Assembly: GCA_045532055.1 (NCBI GenBank)
Contig: JAZSFF010000018.1
Coordinates: 1 to 14,845, forward strand
DNA from: SIG440 sp045532055
GTDB taxonomy: Bacteria > Bacillota > Clostridia > Monoglobales > Monoglobaceae
Length of the DNA: 14,845 bases
Direction of reading: 5' to 3'
The translations under genes and the position numbers were made by a program. The notes under the pieces are model-generated. The model did not search any database. It was not told the DNA's origin and worked only from the letters and a program-made list of their open reading frames with translations. Positions 1 through 7,983 of the stretch are shown in pieces; within the stretch, counting starts at the first letter, position 1, and the number at the start of each line of letters is the position of its first letter.

Positions 1-372
1 GAAAAGGCAATGAAAGAAGATGTTGCAACCGGCACACACGTGATTGACGGGGACGAGATTTTTGCAAATGTGAGCGAGTATGACACCGAAACAGAGGGCG
101 CATACGAAGCCCATAAAGATTATATTGACTTGCAGTTTGTGCTTTCAGGACATGAAGAAATTTACTGGAAAAACATAAAAGATTGTACTCCTACAACTGA
201 GTATGACAAAGAAGATGATTATCTCCTTCTTGCGGCAGAAGAGCCGGTGGTGTTGGATATGCCGGAGGGAGCATTTGCAATTCTTTATCCCGATGATGCA
301 CATTCACCATGCAGAGCATACAAGGAAGTTTCGCATGTTAAAAAGATTGTTGTAAAGATTAAAATGGACTAA
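1..372 (+). CDS. YhcH/YjgK/YiaL family protein, 5'-truncated by window edge
   Basis: The reading frame is open to base 1, so the first ATG at 10 is probably internal. Compared with the family's usual ~150 residues, about 30 N-terminal residues are missing. The visible part has the family's cupin-like layout: an EAHKDYIDLQ segment, an EEPVVLDMPEG segment, an FAILYPDDAHSPC segment with a likely metal-binding histidine, and a C-terminal VKKIVVKIK strand. Known family members bind a metal and include YhcH of the E. coli sialic acid operon, the beta-galactosidase beta subunit EbgC and YiaL, and they are thought to act on sugars or sugar anomers. The substrate here cannot be told because the upstream neighbours are outside the window. 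The family call is firm; the exact function is open. Confidence 0.85.
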   Translation, partial: EKAMKEDVATGTHVIDGDEIFANVSEYDTETEGAYEAHKDYIDLQFVLSGHEEIYWKNIKDCTPTTEYDKEDDYLLLAAEEPVVLDMPEGAFAILYPDDAHSPCRAYKEVSHVKKIVVKIKMD

Positions 373-382
373 TTTTTCAAAT

Positions 383-412
383 AAAAAAGAGCTGTTGAAT
401 CAGCTCTTTTTT
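383..412. terminator. Bidirectional intrinsic terminator between convergent genes
   Basis: A perfect 12-bp inverted repeat (383-394 and 401-412) encloses a 6-nt loop, TTGAAT. The GAGCTG/CAGCTC core is flanked by six A and six T, so the hairpin ends in a U-tract on either strand. It lies 10 nt after the YhcH-family stop and 13 nt from the pyrI stop, and so can end both the rightward gene and the leftward pyr operon. Confidence 0.92.
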
Positions 413-425
413 ATTGTTAAGGGGT

Positions 426-842
426 TTATTCGCCACGTGCTTCGCAATAAGCACAGCGGTATATTTTTTTGTCTCTGTCGGTCAAATTGAAAATATTAGG
501 AAGCTCCTGCTCTGTTGTTGTGATGCAACGTGGATTTTTGCAGAAAATAACATTTGTTAGTTTGTCAGGTAATGTCATTTTCTTTTTTTCAATCAATTCA
601 CCGTTCTTTATGATATCCACTGTTGCGTTTGGCGAAACATAGCCCAGAATATCCATGTCAAGATCGATACGGGCATCAATTTTTATAATATCCTTTTTGC
701 CCATTTTAGAACTGTTGGCATTTTTGATTATAGCAACCGAACAATCAAGCAAGTCAAGGTGGAGGAGGTTATAAATTTCCATGCCTTTGCCAGCTTCAAT
801 ATGGTCAATAACATATCCGTTTTTTATAGAATCAATATTCAA
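426..842 (-). CDS. pyrI: Aspartate carbamoyltransferase regulatory subunit
   Basis: This 138-residue protein is the regulatory chain that assembles with PyrB and in known enzymes binds nucleotide effectors (CTP/UTP inhibition, ATP activation). The C-terminal zinc domain is complete: Cys101 and Cys106 (CKNPRC) pair with Cys130 and Cys133 (CAYC), matching the E. coli pattern. The N-terminal allosteric domain shows the conserved KNGYVIDHIEAGKG start. It is somewhat shorter than the 153-residue E. coli protein. The start codon is TTG at 842-840, directly abutting the pyrB stop (TAATTG). The ribosome binding site GGGGGTGGAG (855-846) lies inside the pyrB coding end, which suggests translation coupled to pyrB. 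It is the last gene of the operon. Confidence 0.96.
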   Translation of the reverse strand: MNIDSIKNGYVIDHIEAGKGMEIYNLLHLDLLDCSVAIIKNANSSKMGKKDIIKIDARIDLDMDILGYVSPNATVDIIKNGELIEKKKMTLPDKLTNVIFCKNPRCITTTEQELPNIFNLTDRDKKIYRCAYCEARGE

Positions 843-1754
843 TTACTCCACCCCCAAAAGTTTAAGAATTAAAGCCATTCTCATATATTTCCCATTAAGG
901 ACTTGCTTAAAATAGCAAGCTCTGGGGTCATCATCCACCTTAACGCTGATTTCGTTTACACGTGGCAGGGGATGCATTATGCAAAGGTCTTTCTTTGCTG
1001 TTGTCAATTTTTCAGGAGTGAGTATATAACTGTCTTTCAATCTGAGATAGTCCTCTTCGTTGAAAAACCTCTCGCGTTGTACACGTGTCATATATAGGAT
1101 ATCAAGCTGGGGCATATATTCCACAAGGTCCGTTGTCTGTATATACTCAGAGCATGAATCTTTTATAATATTCTTAACATAACTGGGCAATTTCAGTTCT
1201 TCGGGAGAAATAAGCACAAAGTTTATTCCTGTATATCTTGTTAGTGCAGAAATAAGTGAGTGTACAGTTCTTCCAAATTTAAGGTCGCCGCATAATCCCA
1301 CTGTAAGATTGTCAAATCGACCCTTTTCCCTATGAATTGTGAGGATATCAGCAAGAGTTTGGGTTGGATGATTGTGTCCGCCGTCACCGGCGTTTATAAC
1401 GGGAACCGATGCATTCATAGCAGCAACCAAAGGGGCACCCTCTTTTGGATGTCTCATGGCTATAATATCAGCATAACATGAGACGGTTTTTGCTGTGTCA
1501 GCAACACTTTCGCCTTTTGCGGCAGAACTTGAACCAGCATCAGACATAGAAAGAACATGTCCGCCAAGCTCATACATAGCCGCCTCAAAACTGAGACGAG
1601 TTCTTGTTGATGGTTCAAAGAACAATGTGGCAAGTTTTTTGCCGTCACATTTGTGGGCATATTTTTCGGGATTTTCTATAATATCCTCAGCAACAGCCAC
1701 AAGATTTGCAAGGTCTTCTTTTGAAAGGTCTTTGATATCAATAACACTTTTCAT
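843..1754 (-). CDS. pyrB: Aspartate carbamoyltransferase catalytic subunit
   Basis: It condenses carbamoyl phosphate with L-aspartate to give N-carbamoyl-aspartate, the committed step of pyrimidine synthesis. Of the 303 residues, the carbamoyl-phosphate motif STRTR is at 49-53, the SAAKGES loop with its active-site lysine at 77-83, HPTQ at 129-132, the TRVQRER aspartate-binding segment at about 223-229 and HPLPR at 261-265. Length is typical of the class that pairs with PyrI, and pyrI follows immediately. The ATG at 1754 has an AAAGGA site 9 nt upstream. pyrE ends 33 nt upstream, with no obvious terminator or promoter between. Confidence 0.98.
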   Translation of the reverse strand: MKSVIDIKDLSKEDLANLVAVAEDIIENPEKYAHKCDGKKLATLFFEPSTRTRLSFEAAMYELGGHVLSMSDAGSSSAAKGESVADTAKTVSCYADIIAMRHPKEGAPLVAAMNASVPVINAGDGGHNHPTQTLADILTIHREKGRFDNLTVGLCGDLKFGRTVHSLISALTRYTGINFVLISPEELKLPSYVKNIIKDSCSEYIQTTDLVEYMPQLDILYMTRVQRERFFNEEDYLRLKDSYILTPEKLTTAKKDLCIMHPLPRVNEISVKVDDDPRACYFKQVLNGKYMRMALILKLLGVE

Positions 1755-1787
1755 AAAGATTAATCCTTTCTTTATAAATTCATTGTT

Positions 1788-2420
1788 TTAAGCCTTAATC
1801 CAGCTTTCATCAGAGGGGTTGTTTCTGAATGCGATAAGCTTTTGGATATCTTCGGGTTTAATGTAGCCTTCCTGTGCTGCCACTTCAGCAATTATGTCAA
1901 AGTTTGTAAGGCTGATGTTTTTCACGTTTGCTGCGGCAAGTCTGTCAAGACCTTTTTGCATACCGTATGTGAAAATTGAAACGATGCCCAAAACTTCAGC
2001 ACCAGCTTCTCTCAAAATGTTAACAACTTCAATAACACTGCCGCCTGTGGAGATAAGGTCTTCAACAACAACAACTTTCTGACCTTTTTCAAGACGACCT
2101 TCAATCTGATTTTGTCTGCCGTGGTCTTTTGCACCGCTGCGAACATAACCCATGGGGAGGTCAAGAAGGTGTGCAGTTATTGCAGCGTGTGCGATGCCTG
2201 CAGTTGATGTTCCCATAAGAACTTCTGCCTCGGGGTAATTTTCTTTTATAAGCTGAGCGAGACCATTTTCTACATCATTGCGTACAGAAATGTCACTTAA
2301 TGTAAGACGGTTGTCACAGTAAACGGGGCTTTTTATACCGCTTGCCCATGTGAAAGGCTCTTCGGGTCTGAAAAATACAGCTTTAATCTTTAATAAATCT
2401 TTTGCAATTAATGTTTTCAT
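1788..2420 (-). CDS. pyrE: Orotate phosphoribosyltransferase
   Basis: This 210-residue cytosolic enzyme transfers the phosphoribosyl group of PRPP to orotate, giving orotidine 5'-monophosphate. The PRPP-binding motif VVVVEDLISTGGS is at 116-128. The flexible catalytic loop RSGAKDHGRQNQIEG lies at about 94-108, and the TSTAGIAHA segment at 71-79 fits the phosphate-binding loop. The ATG at 2420 is preceded by AAGGAG with 7-nt spacing. The gene lies 23 nt after pyrF, and the two enzymes catalyse consecutive steps. Confidence 0.97.
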   Translation of the reverse strand: MKTLIAKDLLKIKAVFFRPEEPFTWASGIKSPVYCDNRLTLSDISVRNDVENGLAQLIKENYPEAEVLMGTSTAGIAHAAITAHLLDLPMGYVRSGAKDHGRQNQIEGRLEKGQKVVVVEDLISTGGSVIEVVNILREAGAEVLGIVSIFTYGMQKGLDRLAAANVKNISLTNFDIIAEVAAQEGYIKPEDIQKLIAFRNNPSDESWIKA

Positions 2421-2443
2421 CTTTTATCTCCTTAAAATTAATA

Positions 2444-3142
2444 TTATCCAACAAATTCATCAACGCATCTCTTATATGCGGCAACCGGGTCATCTGCTGC
2501 TGTTATAGGTCTGCCTACCACTATATAATCTGAACCAATTGCTTTGGCATCTGCAGGTGTCATGACACGAACCTGGTCGCCTTTGTCACCGTCTGCAAAG
2601 CGAACTCCGGGGGTAACGGTCAAGAACTCTTTGCCACATGTGTTATGTACCTTTTCAGCTTCCAGAGGTGAACATACAACACCGTCAAGTCCGGCAAGCT
2701 TTGCGTTACTAGCATAATGCATAACAACCTTGTCGATAGGTTCGTTAATAAGTAGGTCATTTTTCATCTTTTCTTCACTTGTTGAAGTAAGCTGAGTTAC
2801 AGCAATAAGGATGGGTCGTGTGCCGTCAGGTCTTGTAAGTCCTTCAAGGGCTGCTTCCATCATTGCAACAGTGCCTGATGCGTGAAGGTTGGTCATATCA
2901 ACATCCAGACGACTGAGAACGGCCATGGATTTTTTTACGGTATTGGGGATATCGTGGAGTTTGAGGTCAAGGAATATCTTATGACCACGTTTTTTGATTT
3001 CACGCACGATTTCCGGACCTTCTGCATAGAAAAGCTCCATTCCAATTTTAACAAAAGGTTTAACATCAGTAAATTTGTCCAAAAACTCAAAAACTTCTTT
3101 TTTACCCGCAAAGTCGCAGGCAACGATAACGTCTTTTCCCAT
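2444..3142 (-). CDS. pyrF: Orotidine 5'-phosphate decarboxylase
   Basis: This 232-residue TIM-barrel enzyme decarboxylates OMP to UMP, the last step of the pathway. The catalytic Asp59-Lys61-Asp64 cluster is visible in LDLKLHDIPNT, together with the VKIGMELF strand carrying Lys32, the GVVCSPLEA segment and the C-terminal VGRPIT phosphate-binding motif. Length and motifs match the short bacterial form as in B. subtilis and E. coli. Its ATG overlaps the pyrD stop by one base (TAATG), and a GGAGGT site lies inside the end of pyrD with 8-nt spacing, so reinitiation or coupling is likely. Confidence 0.97.
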   Translation of the reverse strand: MGKDVIVACDFAGKKEVFEFLDKFTDVKPFVKIGMELFYAEGPEIVREIKKRGHKIFLDLKLHDIPNTVKKSMAVLSRLDVDMTNLHASGTVAMMEAALEGLTRPDGTRPILIAVTQLTSTSEEKMKNDLLINEPIDKVVMHYASNAKLAGLDGVVCSPLEAEKVHNTCGKEFLTVTPGVRFADGDKGDQVRVMTPADAKAIGSDYIVVGRPITAADDPVAAYKRCVDEFVG

Positions 3143-4053
3143 TAGTGGGCACCTCCTATAATATCATTTAAATCTGAAATTCCGTATTTTTCCATAACAG
3201 ACGGAAGTTTTTCTATAATATCTTTGCAAGCAAATGGATTAACAAGATTTGCGGCACCCACTTCAACAGCGGTTGCACCAGCAAGCATCATTTCAATCAC
3301 ATCCTCGGCAGAAGAAACGCCGCCCATACCAACAATCGGGATTCTTACAGCGTCATAAACCTGATAAACCATACGAACAGCAACCGGGAAAATTGCAGGA
3401 CCTGAAAAACCGCCCATTTTGTTAGCTATAACGCAGTTCTTTGTTTTAAGGTCAATTCGCATACCCAAAAGTGTATTTATAAGGCTGATGCCATCGGCAC
3501 CTGCGTCCTCGCAAGCCTTTGCAATGGACACAATGTCGGTTACATTTGGAGATAGTTTAATTATAATAGGCTTTTTTGAAACTGCCTTAACTGCCTTTGT
3601 AACTTCTGCAGCAGCAGCGGGGGAAGTACCAAAACTCATACCGCCGCCATGAACATTGGGGCACGAAACGTTGACTTCAAACCAACCGATTTGTTCCTCT
3701 TCGTTGAGTTTTTCGCAGGTATAAACATATTCATCAACCGAAAACCCGCTGATGTTTGCCATAACAGGCTTATTGAAAACAGCTTTAAGTTTTGGAAGCT
3801 CGGTTGAAACTACCGCATCAACACCGGGGTTTTGGAGTCCAACAGAATTTATAAGACCTGATTTGCATTCTGCAATTCTGGGGGTAGGATTGCCAAAACG
3901 TGCATCTTTGGTGGTTCCTTTGAAAGAAAATGTACCCAGACAGTTTATGTCATAAAGTTCGGCAAATTCGTAACCAAAACCAAAGGTTCCGCTTGCGGGG
4001 ATTATTGGATTGTCAAGAGTTATGCCGTTGAGAGATACTTTAGTGTTTACCAT
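3142..4053 (-). CDS. pyrD: Dihydroorotate dehydrogenase class 1B, catalytic subunit
   Basis: This FMN flavoprotein oxidises dihydroorotate to orotate. It has 303 residues when started at the ATG at 4053, which has GGAGG at 7-nt spacing; a longer frame to 4152 lies inside pyrK and lacks family similarity. The active-site base is Cys131 in NVSCPN, as in class 1 enzymes. IPASGTFGFG at 18-27 and GLQNPG at 72-77 line the FMN/substrate site, and GMGGVSSAEDV is at about 242-252. The adjoining pyrK gives the NAD-dependent 1B heterotetramer typical of Gram-positive bacteria. pyrD starts 7 bases before the pyrK stop. Confidence 0.97.
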   Translation of the reverse strand: MVNTKVSLNGITLDNPIIPASGTFGFGYEFAELYDINCLGTFSFKGTTKDARFGNPTPRIAECKSGLINSVGLQNPGVDAVVSTELPKLKAVFNKPVMANISGFSVDEYVYTCEKLNEEEQIGWFEVNVSCPNVHGGGMSFGTSPAAAAEVTKAVKAVSKKPIIIKLSPNVTDIVSIAKACEDAGADGISLINTLLGMRIDLKTKNCVIANKMGGFSGPAIFPVAVRMVYQVYDAVRIPIVGMGGVSSAEDVIEMMLAGATAVEVGAANLVNPFACKDIIEKLPSVMEKYGISDLNDIIGGAH

Positions 4054-4778
4054 ATGATTTCCTCCCTGACCAGAACGGGTCCATCTTTGCAGATGCGTTT
4101 GTTGCCGTATTTTGTTTTGCATGAGCAACCCATGCATGCACCAAAACCGCAACCCATACGTTCTTCAAAGCTATACTGGCCGGAGCCTTTTGCCGTGGAC
4201 TCAATTGCCTTAAACATGGGCATGGGCCCGCAAGTGAAAAAGTAGGAGTAGTCAATATCTTTCATAGCATTTGTGACAAAACCGTGTATTCCATAACTTC
4301 CATCAGCAGTTGTGATAATAACTTTTGCACCAAGAGCTTTGAATTCATCTTCAAAGAATACATCTGCCAAGCTGTTAAAACCCAGTATTACAGTAGGCTT
4401 TTTGCCCTCTGAAATCAGCTTTTTGCACAGATTGTACATGGGCGGAACACCAACGCCGCCGCCAATAAGGAGGGGGGTATCACCACTTTTTTCAGTGTCA
4501 AAACCATTGCCCAATCCAACAAGCAGGTCAAGCTGAACACCGGGTTTATAATTGCTCATTATTTCCGTGCCCTCGCCTACGATTTTGTAAATAAGGGTAA
4601 GAGTGTCCTTGCTATAATCACACACCGAAATTGGTCTTCTGAGATACAGCCCGTCAATCTGAATATTTACAAATTGACCAGGTGCAGTAATTGCACTTGT
4701 GTCCCCTGAGAGAACAAGCAACATAATATCTTTTGCAATTTTCTCATTGCGGAGTATTGTAAAAATTTCTTGTTTCAA
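4047..4778 (-). CDS. pyrK: Dihydroorotate dehydrogenase electron transfer subunit
   Basis: This 243-residue protein carries FAD and a [2Fe-2S] cluster and passes electrons from PyrD's FMN to NAD+. The FAD-binding motif LRRPISVCDY is at 46-55, the nucleotide-binding LLIGGGVGVPPMY at 103-115, and the FTCGPMPM segment at 181-188. The C-terminal cluster ligands are Cys210, Cys215, Cys218 and Cys230 (CGFGACMGC then RIC). The start is TTG at 4778-4776: the first downstream ATG would delete the N-terminal strand of the ferredoxin-reductase fold. AAGGGG (4794-4789), which overlaps the carB stop, sits 10 nt upstream. The start is therefore well supported but probably weak. Confidence 0.95.
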   Translation of the reverse strand: MKQEIFTILRNEKIAKDIMLLVLSGDTSAITAPGQFVNIQIDGLYLRRPISVCDYSKDTLTLIYKIVGEGTEIMSNYKPGVQLDLLVGLGNGFDTEKSGDTPLLIGGGVGVPPMYNLCKKLISEGKKPTVILGFNSLADVFFEDEFKALGAKVIITTADGSYGIHGFVTNAMKDIDYSYFFTCGPMPMFKAIESTAKGSGQYSFEERMGCGFGACMGCSCKTKYGNKRICKDGPVLVREEIIW

Positions 4779-4792
4779 ATCAATCAGACCCC

Positions 4793-7700
4793 TTATGCAT
4801 CAATAGTAGAAATTGTTATTGTGTTTTCCTCGAGAACGTCCAGAAGAACCGCAACGGTATCAAGTGATGTAAAGATGTTTACATTGTTTTCTGTTGCGCA
4901 TCTGCGAATTTCGTGACCGTCATTGAGGTTGGTGCCTGAACCCGAAACATCACTTGTGTTGATGATGTATGCGATGTGACCCTGACGGATTGCCTGTGGA
5001 ATTTCTTCGTTATCCTCACTGATTTTTTTCAGCATATGCGTACGGATACCGTTCTTTTTAAGGAATTCAGCAGTCCCCTTTGTCGCCTGAATATTAAAGC
5101 CAAGATTATAGAACCTGCGGATAAGTTCAAGGGCTTCGTCCTTGTCCTTGTCGGCAATTGTTGCAAGAACTGTTCCATAGTTCTGAAGATGCATTCCTGA
5201 GGCCTGAAGAGCCTTATATAATGCCCGATTAAGTTTGTCATCATAACCTATTGCCTCACCGGTTGACTTCATTTCAGGTGAGAGGTATGCATCAAGTCCA
5301 CGGATTTTATTAAATGAGAATACAGGAACCTTTACGTACCAGCGGTCTTTTTCCTGAGGATACATCTTTGTGATGCCCTGTTCTTTAAGACTTTTGCCCA
5401 TGATAACTTCTGTGGCAATGTCAGCCAGACTGTAACCTGTAGCCTTTGAGAGGAATGGTACAGTTCTTGATGAACGGGGATTTACTTCAATGATATATAC
5501 GTTTTCGTTTCTGTCCACAATAAACTGGATATTGTAAAGACCTACAATGCCAATTCCCAAACCGAGCTGTTTTGCATATTTGAGGATTGTGCGTTTTACC
5601 TTCTTTGAAATACTGAAAGAGGGGTATACGCTGATTGAGTCACCACTGTGGATACCTGTACGTTCAACCAGTTCCATAATGCCTGGAACAAATACATTCT
5701 TTCCGTCGCAAATTGCGTCAATCTCAACCTCTTTACCAATAATATATTTGTCAACCAGAACAGGTTTGTCTTCATCGATTTCAACGGCAGTCTTCAGGTA
5801 ATGTCTGAGCTGGTCTTCGTTGGCAACAATCTGCATAGCACGTCCGCCAAGAACAAAGCTGGGACGAACAAGAACAGGGTATCCGATTGCCTTTGCGGCA
5901 GCAACGCCGTCTTCGATTTTTGTAACAGCTCTGCCCTCAGGCTGAGGAATATTGAGCTTTTTAAGAATTTTTTCAAATGCATCACGATTTTCTGCACGGT
6001 CAATAGCAGCACAGTCTGTACCGATTATTTCAACGCCTCTGTCTGTGAGGGGTTGAGCAAGATTGATTGCTGTCTGTCCGCCCAAAGATGCGATTACACC
6101 CTGAGGATTCTCAAACTCAATTATGTTCATGACATCCTCTGTGGTCAATGGCTCAAAGTAAAGCTTGTCCGCAGTAGTATAGTCGGTTGAAACTGTTTCA
6201 GGATTGTTGTTGATGATAATTGCCTCATAACCTGATTTTTTGATTGTTGTAACAGCGTGAACAGTGGAGTAGTCAAATTCTACACCCTGGCCAATTCTGA
6301 TGGGTCCTGCGCCAAGAACAACCAATTTTTTCTTATCAGTTATTACAGATGCATTTTCGCCTGTATAGGTTGAGTAGAAGTATGGGATGTAGGCATTTGT
6401 ATGACAGGTATCAACCATTTTATAGACAGGGAATATATGGTTTCCGCGTCTTAAATTGTATACATCAAGTTCCGAAACACCCCACAGCTTTGCAATAAAC
6501 GGGTCACTAAAGCCCATAGCTTTTGCAGACTTTAATGTTTCAATGTCGTTTTTGTTATCCTTGATAACTGTTTCAAAGTCAACGATTTTCTTGATTGATT
6601 CAAGGAAGTATGGGGTAATCATTGTAATTTCGTGAAGGGTGTCAAGACTTACACCCTTTCTCATAAGCTGTGCAACAGCATAGATGTTGTCATCACGGAA
6701 TTCTTTGATATATTCAAGCATATCATCAACAGACATATTGTCGAATTTTGCCATCCAGATATGGTTTACACCGATTTCAAGTGAACGTATTGACTTAAGG
6801 AAACATTCTTCCAAAGTAGAGCCAATGCCCATAACTTCACCGGTTGCTTTCATCTGTGTACCAAGTTTGTTTGTTGCAGAAGTGAACTTGTCGAATGGAA
6901 AACGTGGAAACTTTGCAACAACATAGTCAAGTCTTGGTTCAAATGCTGCATTTGTGTTGGCAATGGCAATTTCTTCAAGAGCCATACCTACAGCGATTTT
7001 TGCAGTAACTCTTGCAATAGGATAACCGCTTGCTTTTGATGCGAGGGCAGAGGAACGTGAAACCCTGGGGTTTACTTCGATAAGATAGTATTCAGAGGAA
7101 GTAGGATTGAGTGCAAACTGAACATTGCAACCGCCTTCAATTTTGAGTTCGCGGATAATCTTGATTGCACTGTCATTAAGCATTTTGAGGTCGTGGTCAT
7201 TAAGTGACATGATAGGAGCAACAACGATGGAGTCGCCTGTGTGGATTCCAACAGGGTCAATGTTTTCCATGCCGCAGATTGTTATAGCGTTGTCCTTTGA
7301 GTCACGCATAACCTCGAACTCGATTTCTTTATAACCTTTAACACTCTTTTCAACAAGAACCTGAGAAACAGGAGAGAGCTTGAAAGCATTTGTACCAACC
7401 TCTATAAGTTCTTCTTCGTTGTATGCAAATCCACCGCCTGTTCCACCAAGGGTGAAAGCAGGTCGGAGAACAACAGGATAACCGATTCTTTCGGCAGCCT
7501 GTTTTGCCTCTTCAAGAGAATATGTTATTTCGGAGGGGATTACGGGTTCACCGATAGACTGGCAAAGTTCTTTAAAGAGTTCACGGTCTTCGGCGCGTTC
7601 AATGCTTTCGCTCTTTGTACCAAGAAGTTCAACCTCGCATTCCTTAAGAACACCTTTTTTCTCAAGCTGCATAGCAAGGTTAAGACCTGTCTGACCGCCG

Positions 7701-7969
7701 ATGCCGGGAACGATAGCATCAGGACGTTCATGACGGATAATCTTTGCGATATATTCCAGTGTCAACGGTTCCATATAAACCTTATCTGCAATAGTTGTAT
7801 CTGTCATGATTGTTGCGGGGTTGGAGTTTGCAAGAATAACTTCATAACCCTCTTCTTTAAGGGCAAGACATGCCTGAGTGCCTGCATAGTCAAACTCTGC
7901 TGCCTGACCGATTACAATAGGACCTGAGCCTATGATGAGTATTTTCTTTAGATCTGTTCTTTTTGCCAT
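4793..7969 (-). CDS. carB: Carbamoyl phosphate synthase large subunit
   Basis: It makes carbamoyl phosphate from bicarbonate, ammonia and two ATP. The 1058 residues contain the internal duplication of two ATP-grasp synthetase halves. The first starts with GSGPIVIGQAAEFDY (14-28), with the glycine loop LGGTGGG at 174-180 and the metal/ATP motif IEVNPR at 297-302. The second starts with GAGPIRIGQGVEFDY at 553-567 and repeats the glycine-loop and IEVNPR motifs. The last ~125 residues form the MGS-like allosteric domain that binds UMP or ornithine in known enzymes. The ATG at 7969 has AGGAGG 10 nt upstream; an upstream ATG at 8008 lies within pyrC and lacks family similarity. No carA accompanies it: pyrC precedes by 14 nt and pyrK follows by 14 nt. 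Confidence 0.98.
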   Translation of the reverse strand: MAKRTDLKKILIIGSGPIVIGQAAEFDYAGTQACLALKEEGYEVILANSNPATIMTDTTIADKVYMEPLTLEYIAKIIRHERPDAIVPGIGGQTGLNLAMQLEKKGVLKECEVELLGTKSESIERAEDRELFKELCQSIGEPVIPSEITYSLEEAKQAAERIGYPVVLRPAFTLGGTGGGFAYNEEELIEVGTNAFKLSPVSQVLVEKSVKGYKEIEFEVMRDSKDNAITICGMENIDPVGIHTGDSIVVAPIMSLNDHDLKMLNDSAIKIIRELKIEGGCNVQFALNPTSSEYYLIEVNPRVSRSSALASKASGYPIARVTAKIAVGMALEEIAIANTNAAFEPRLDYVVAKFPRFPFDKFTSATNKLGTQMKATGEVMGIGSTLEECFLKSIRSLEIGVNHIWMAKFDNMSVDDMLEYIKEFRDDNIYAVAQLMRKGVSLDTLHEITMITPYFLESIKKIVDFETVIKDNKNDIETLKSAKAMGFSDPFIAKLWGVSELDVYNLRRGNHIFPVYKMVDTCHTNAYIPYFYSTYTGENASVITDKKKLVVLGAGPIRIGQGVEFDYSTVHAVTTIKKSGYEAIIINNNPETVSTDYTTADKLYFEPLTTEDVMNIIEFENPQGVIASLGGQTAINLAQPLTDRGVEIIGTDCAAIDRAENRDAFEKILKKLNIPQPEGRAVTKIEDGVAAAKAIGYPVLVRPSFVLGGRAMQIVANEDQLRHYLKTAVEIDEDKPVLVDKYIIGKEVEIDAICDGKNVFVPGIMELVERTGIHSGDSISVYPSFSISKKVKRTILKYAKQLGLGIGIVGLYNIQFIVDRNENVYIIEVNPRSSRTVPFLSKATGYSLADIATEVIMGKSLKEQGITKMYPQEKDRWYVKVPVFSFNKIRGLDAYLSPEMKSTGEAIGYDDKLNRALYKALQASGMHLQNYGTVLATIADKDKDEALELIRRFYNLGFNIQATKGTAEFLKKNGIRTHMLKKISEDNEEIPQAIRQGHIAYIINTSDVSGSGTNLNDGHEIRRCATENNVNIFTSLDTVAVLLDVLEENTITISTIDA

Positions 7970-7983
7970 TTTTCCTTTTCCTC

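Noticed and set aside
4054..4152. Upstream in-frame ATG extending pyrD to 4152
   Set aside because: The extra 33 residues lie in the pyrK Fe-S coding region, lack family similarity, and the ATG at 4053 has an ideal GGAGG site.
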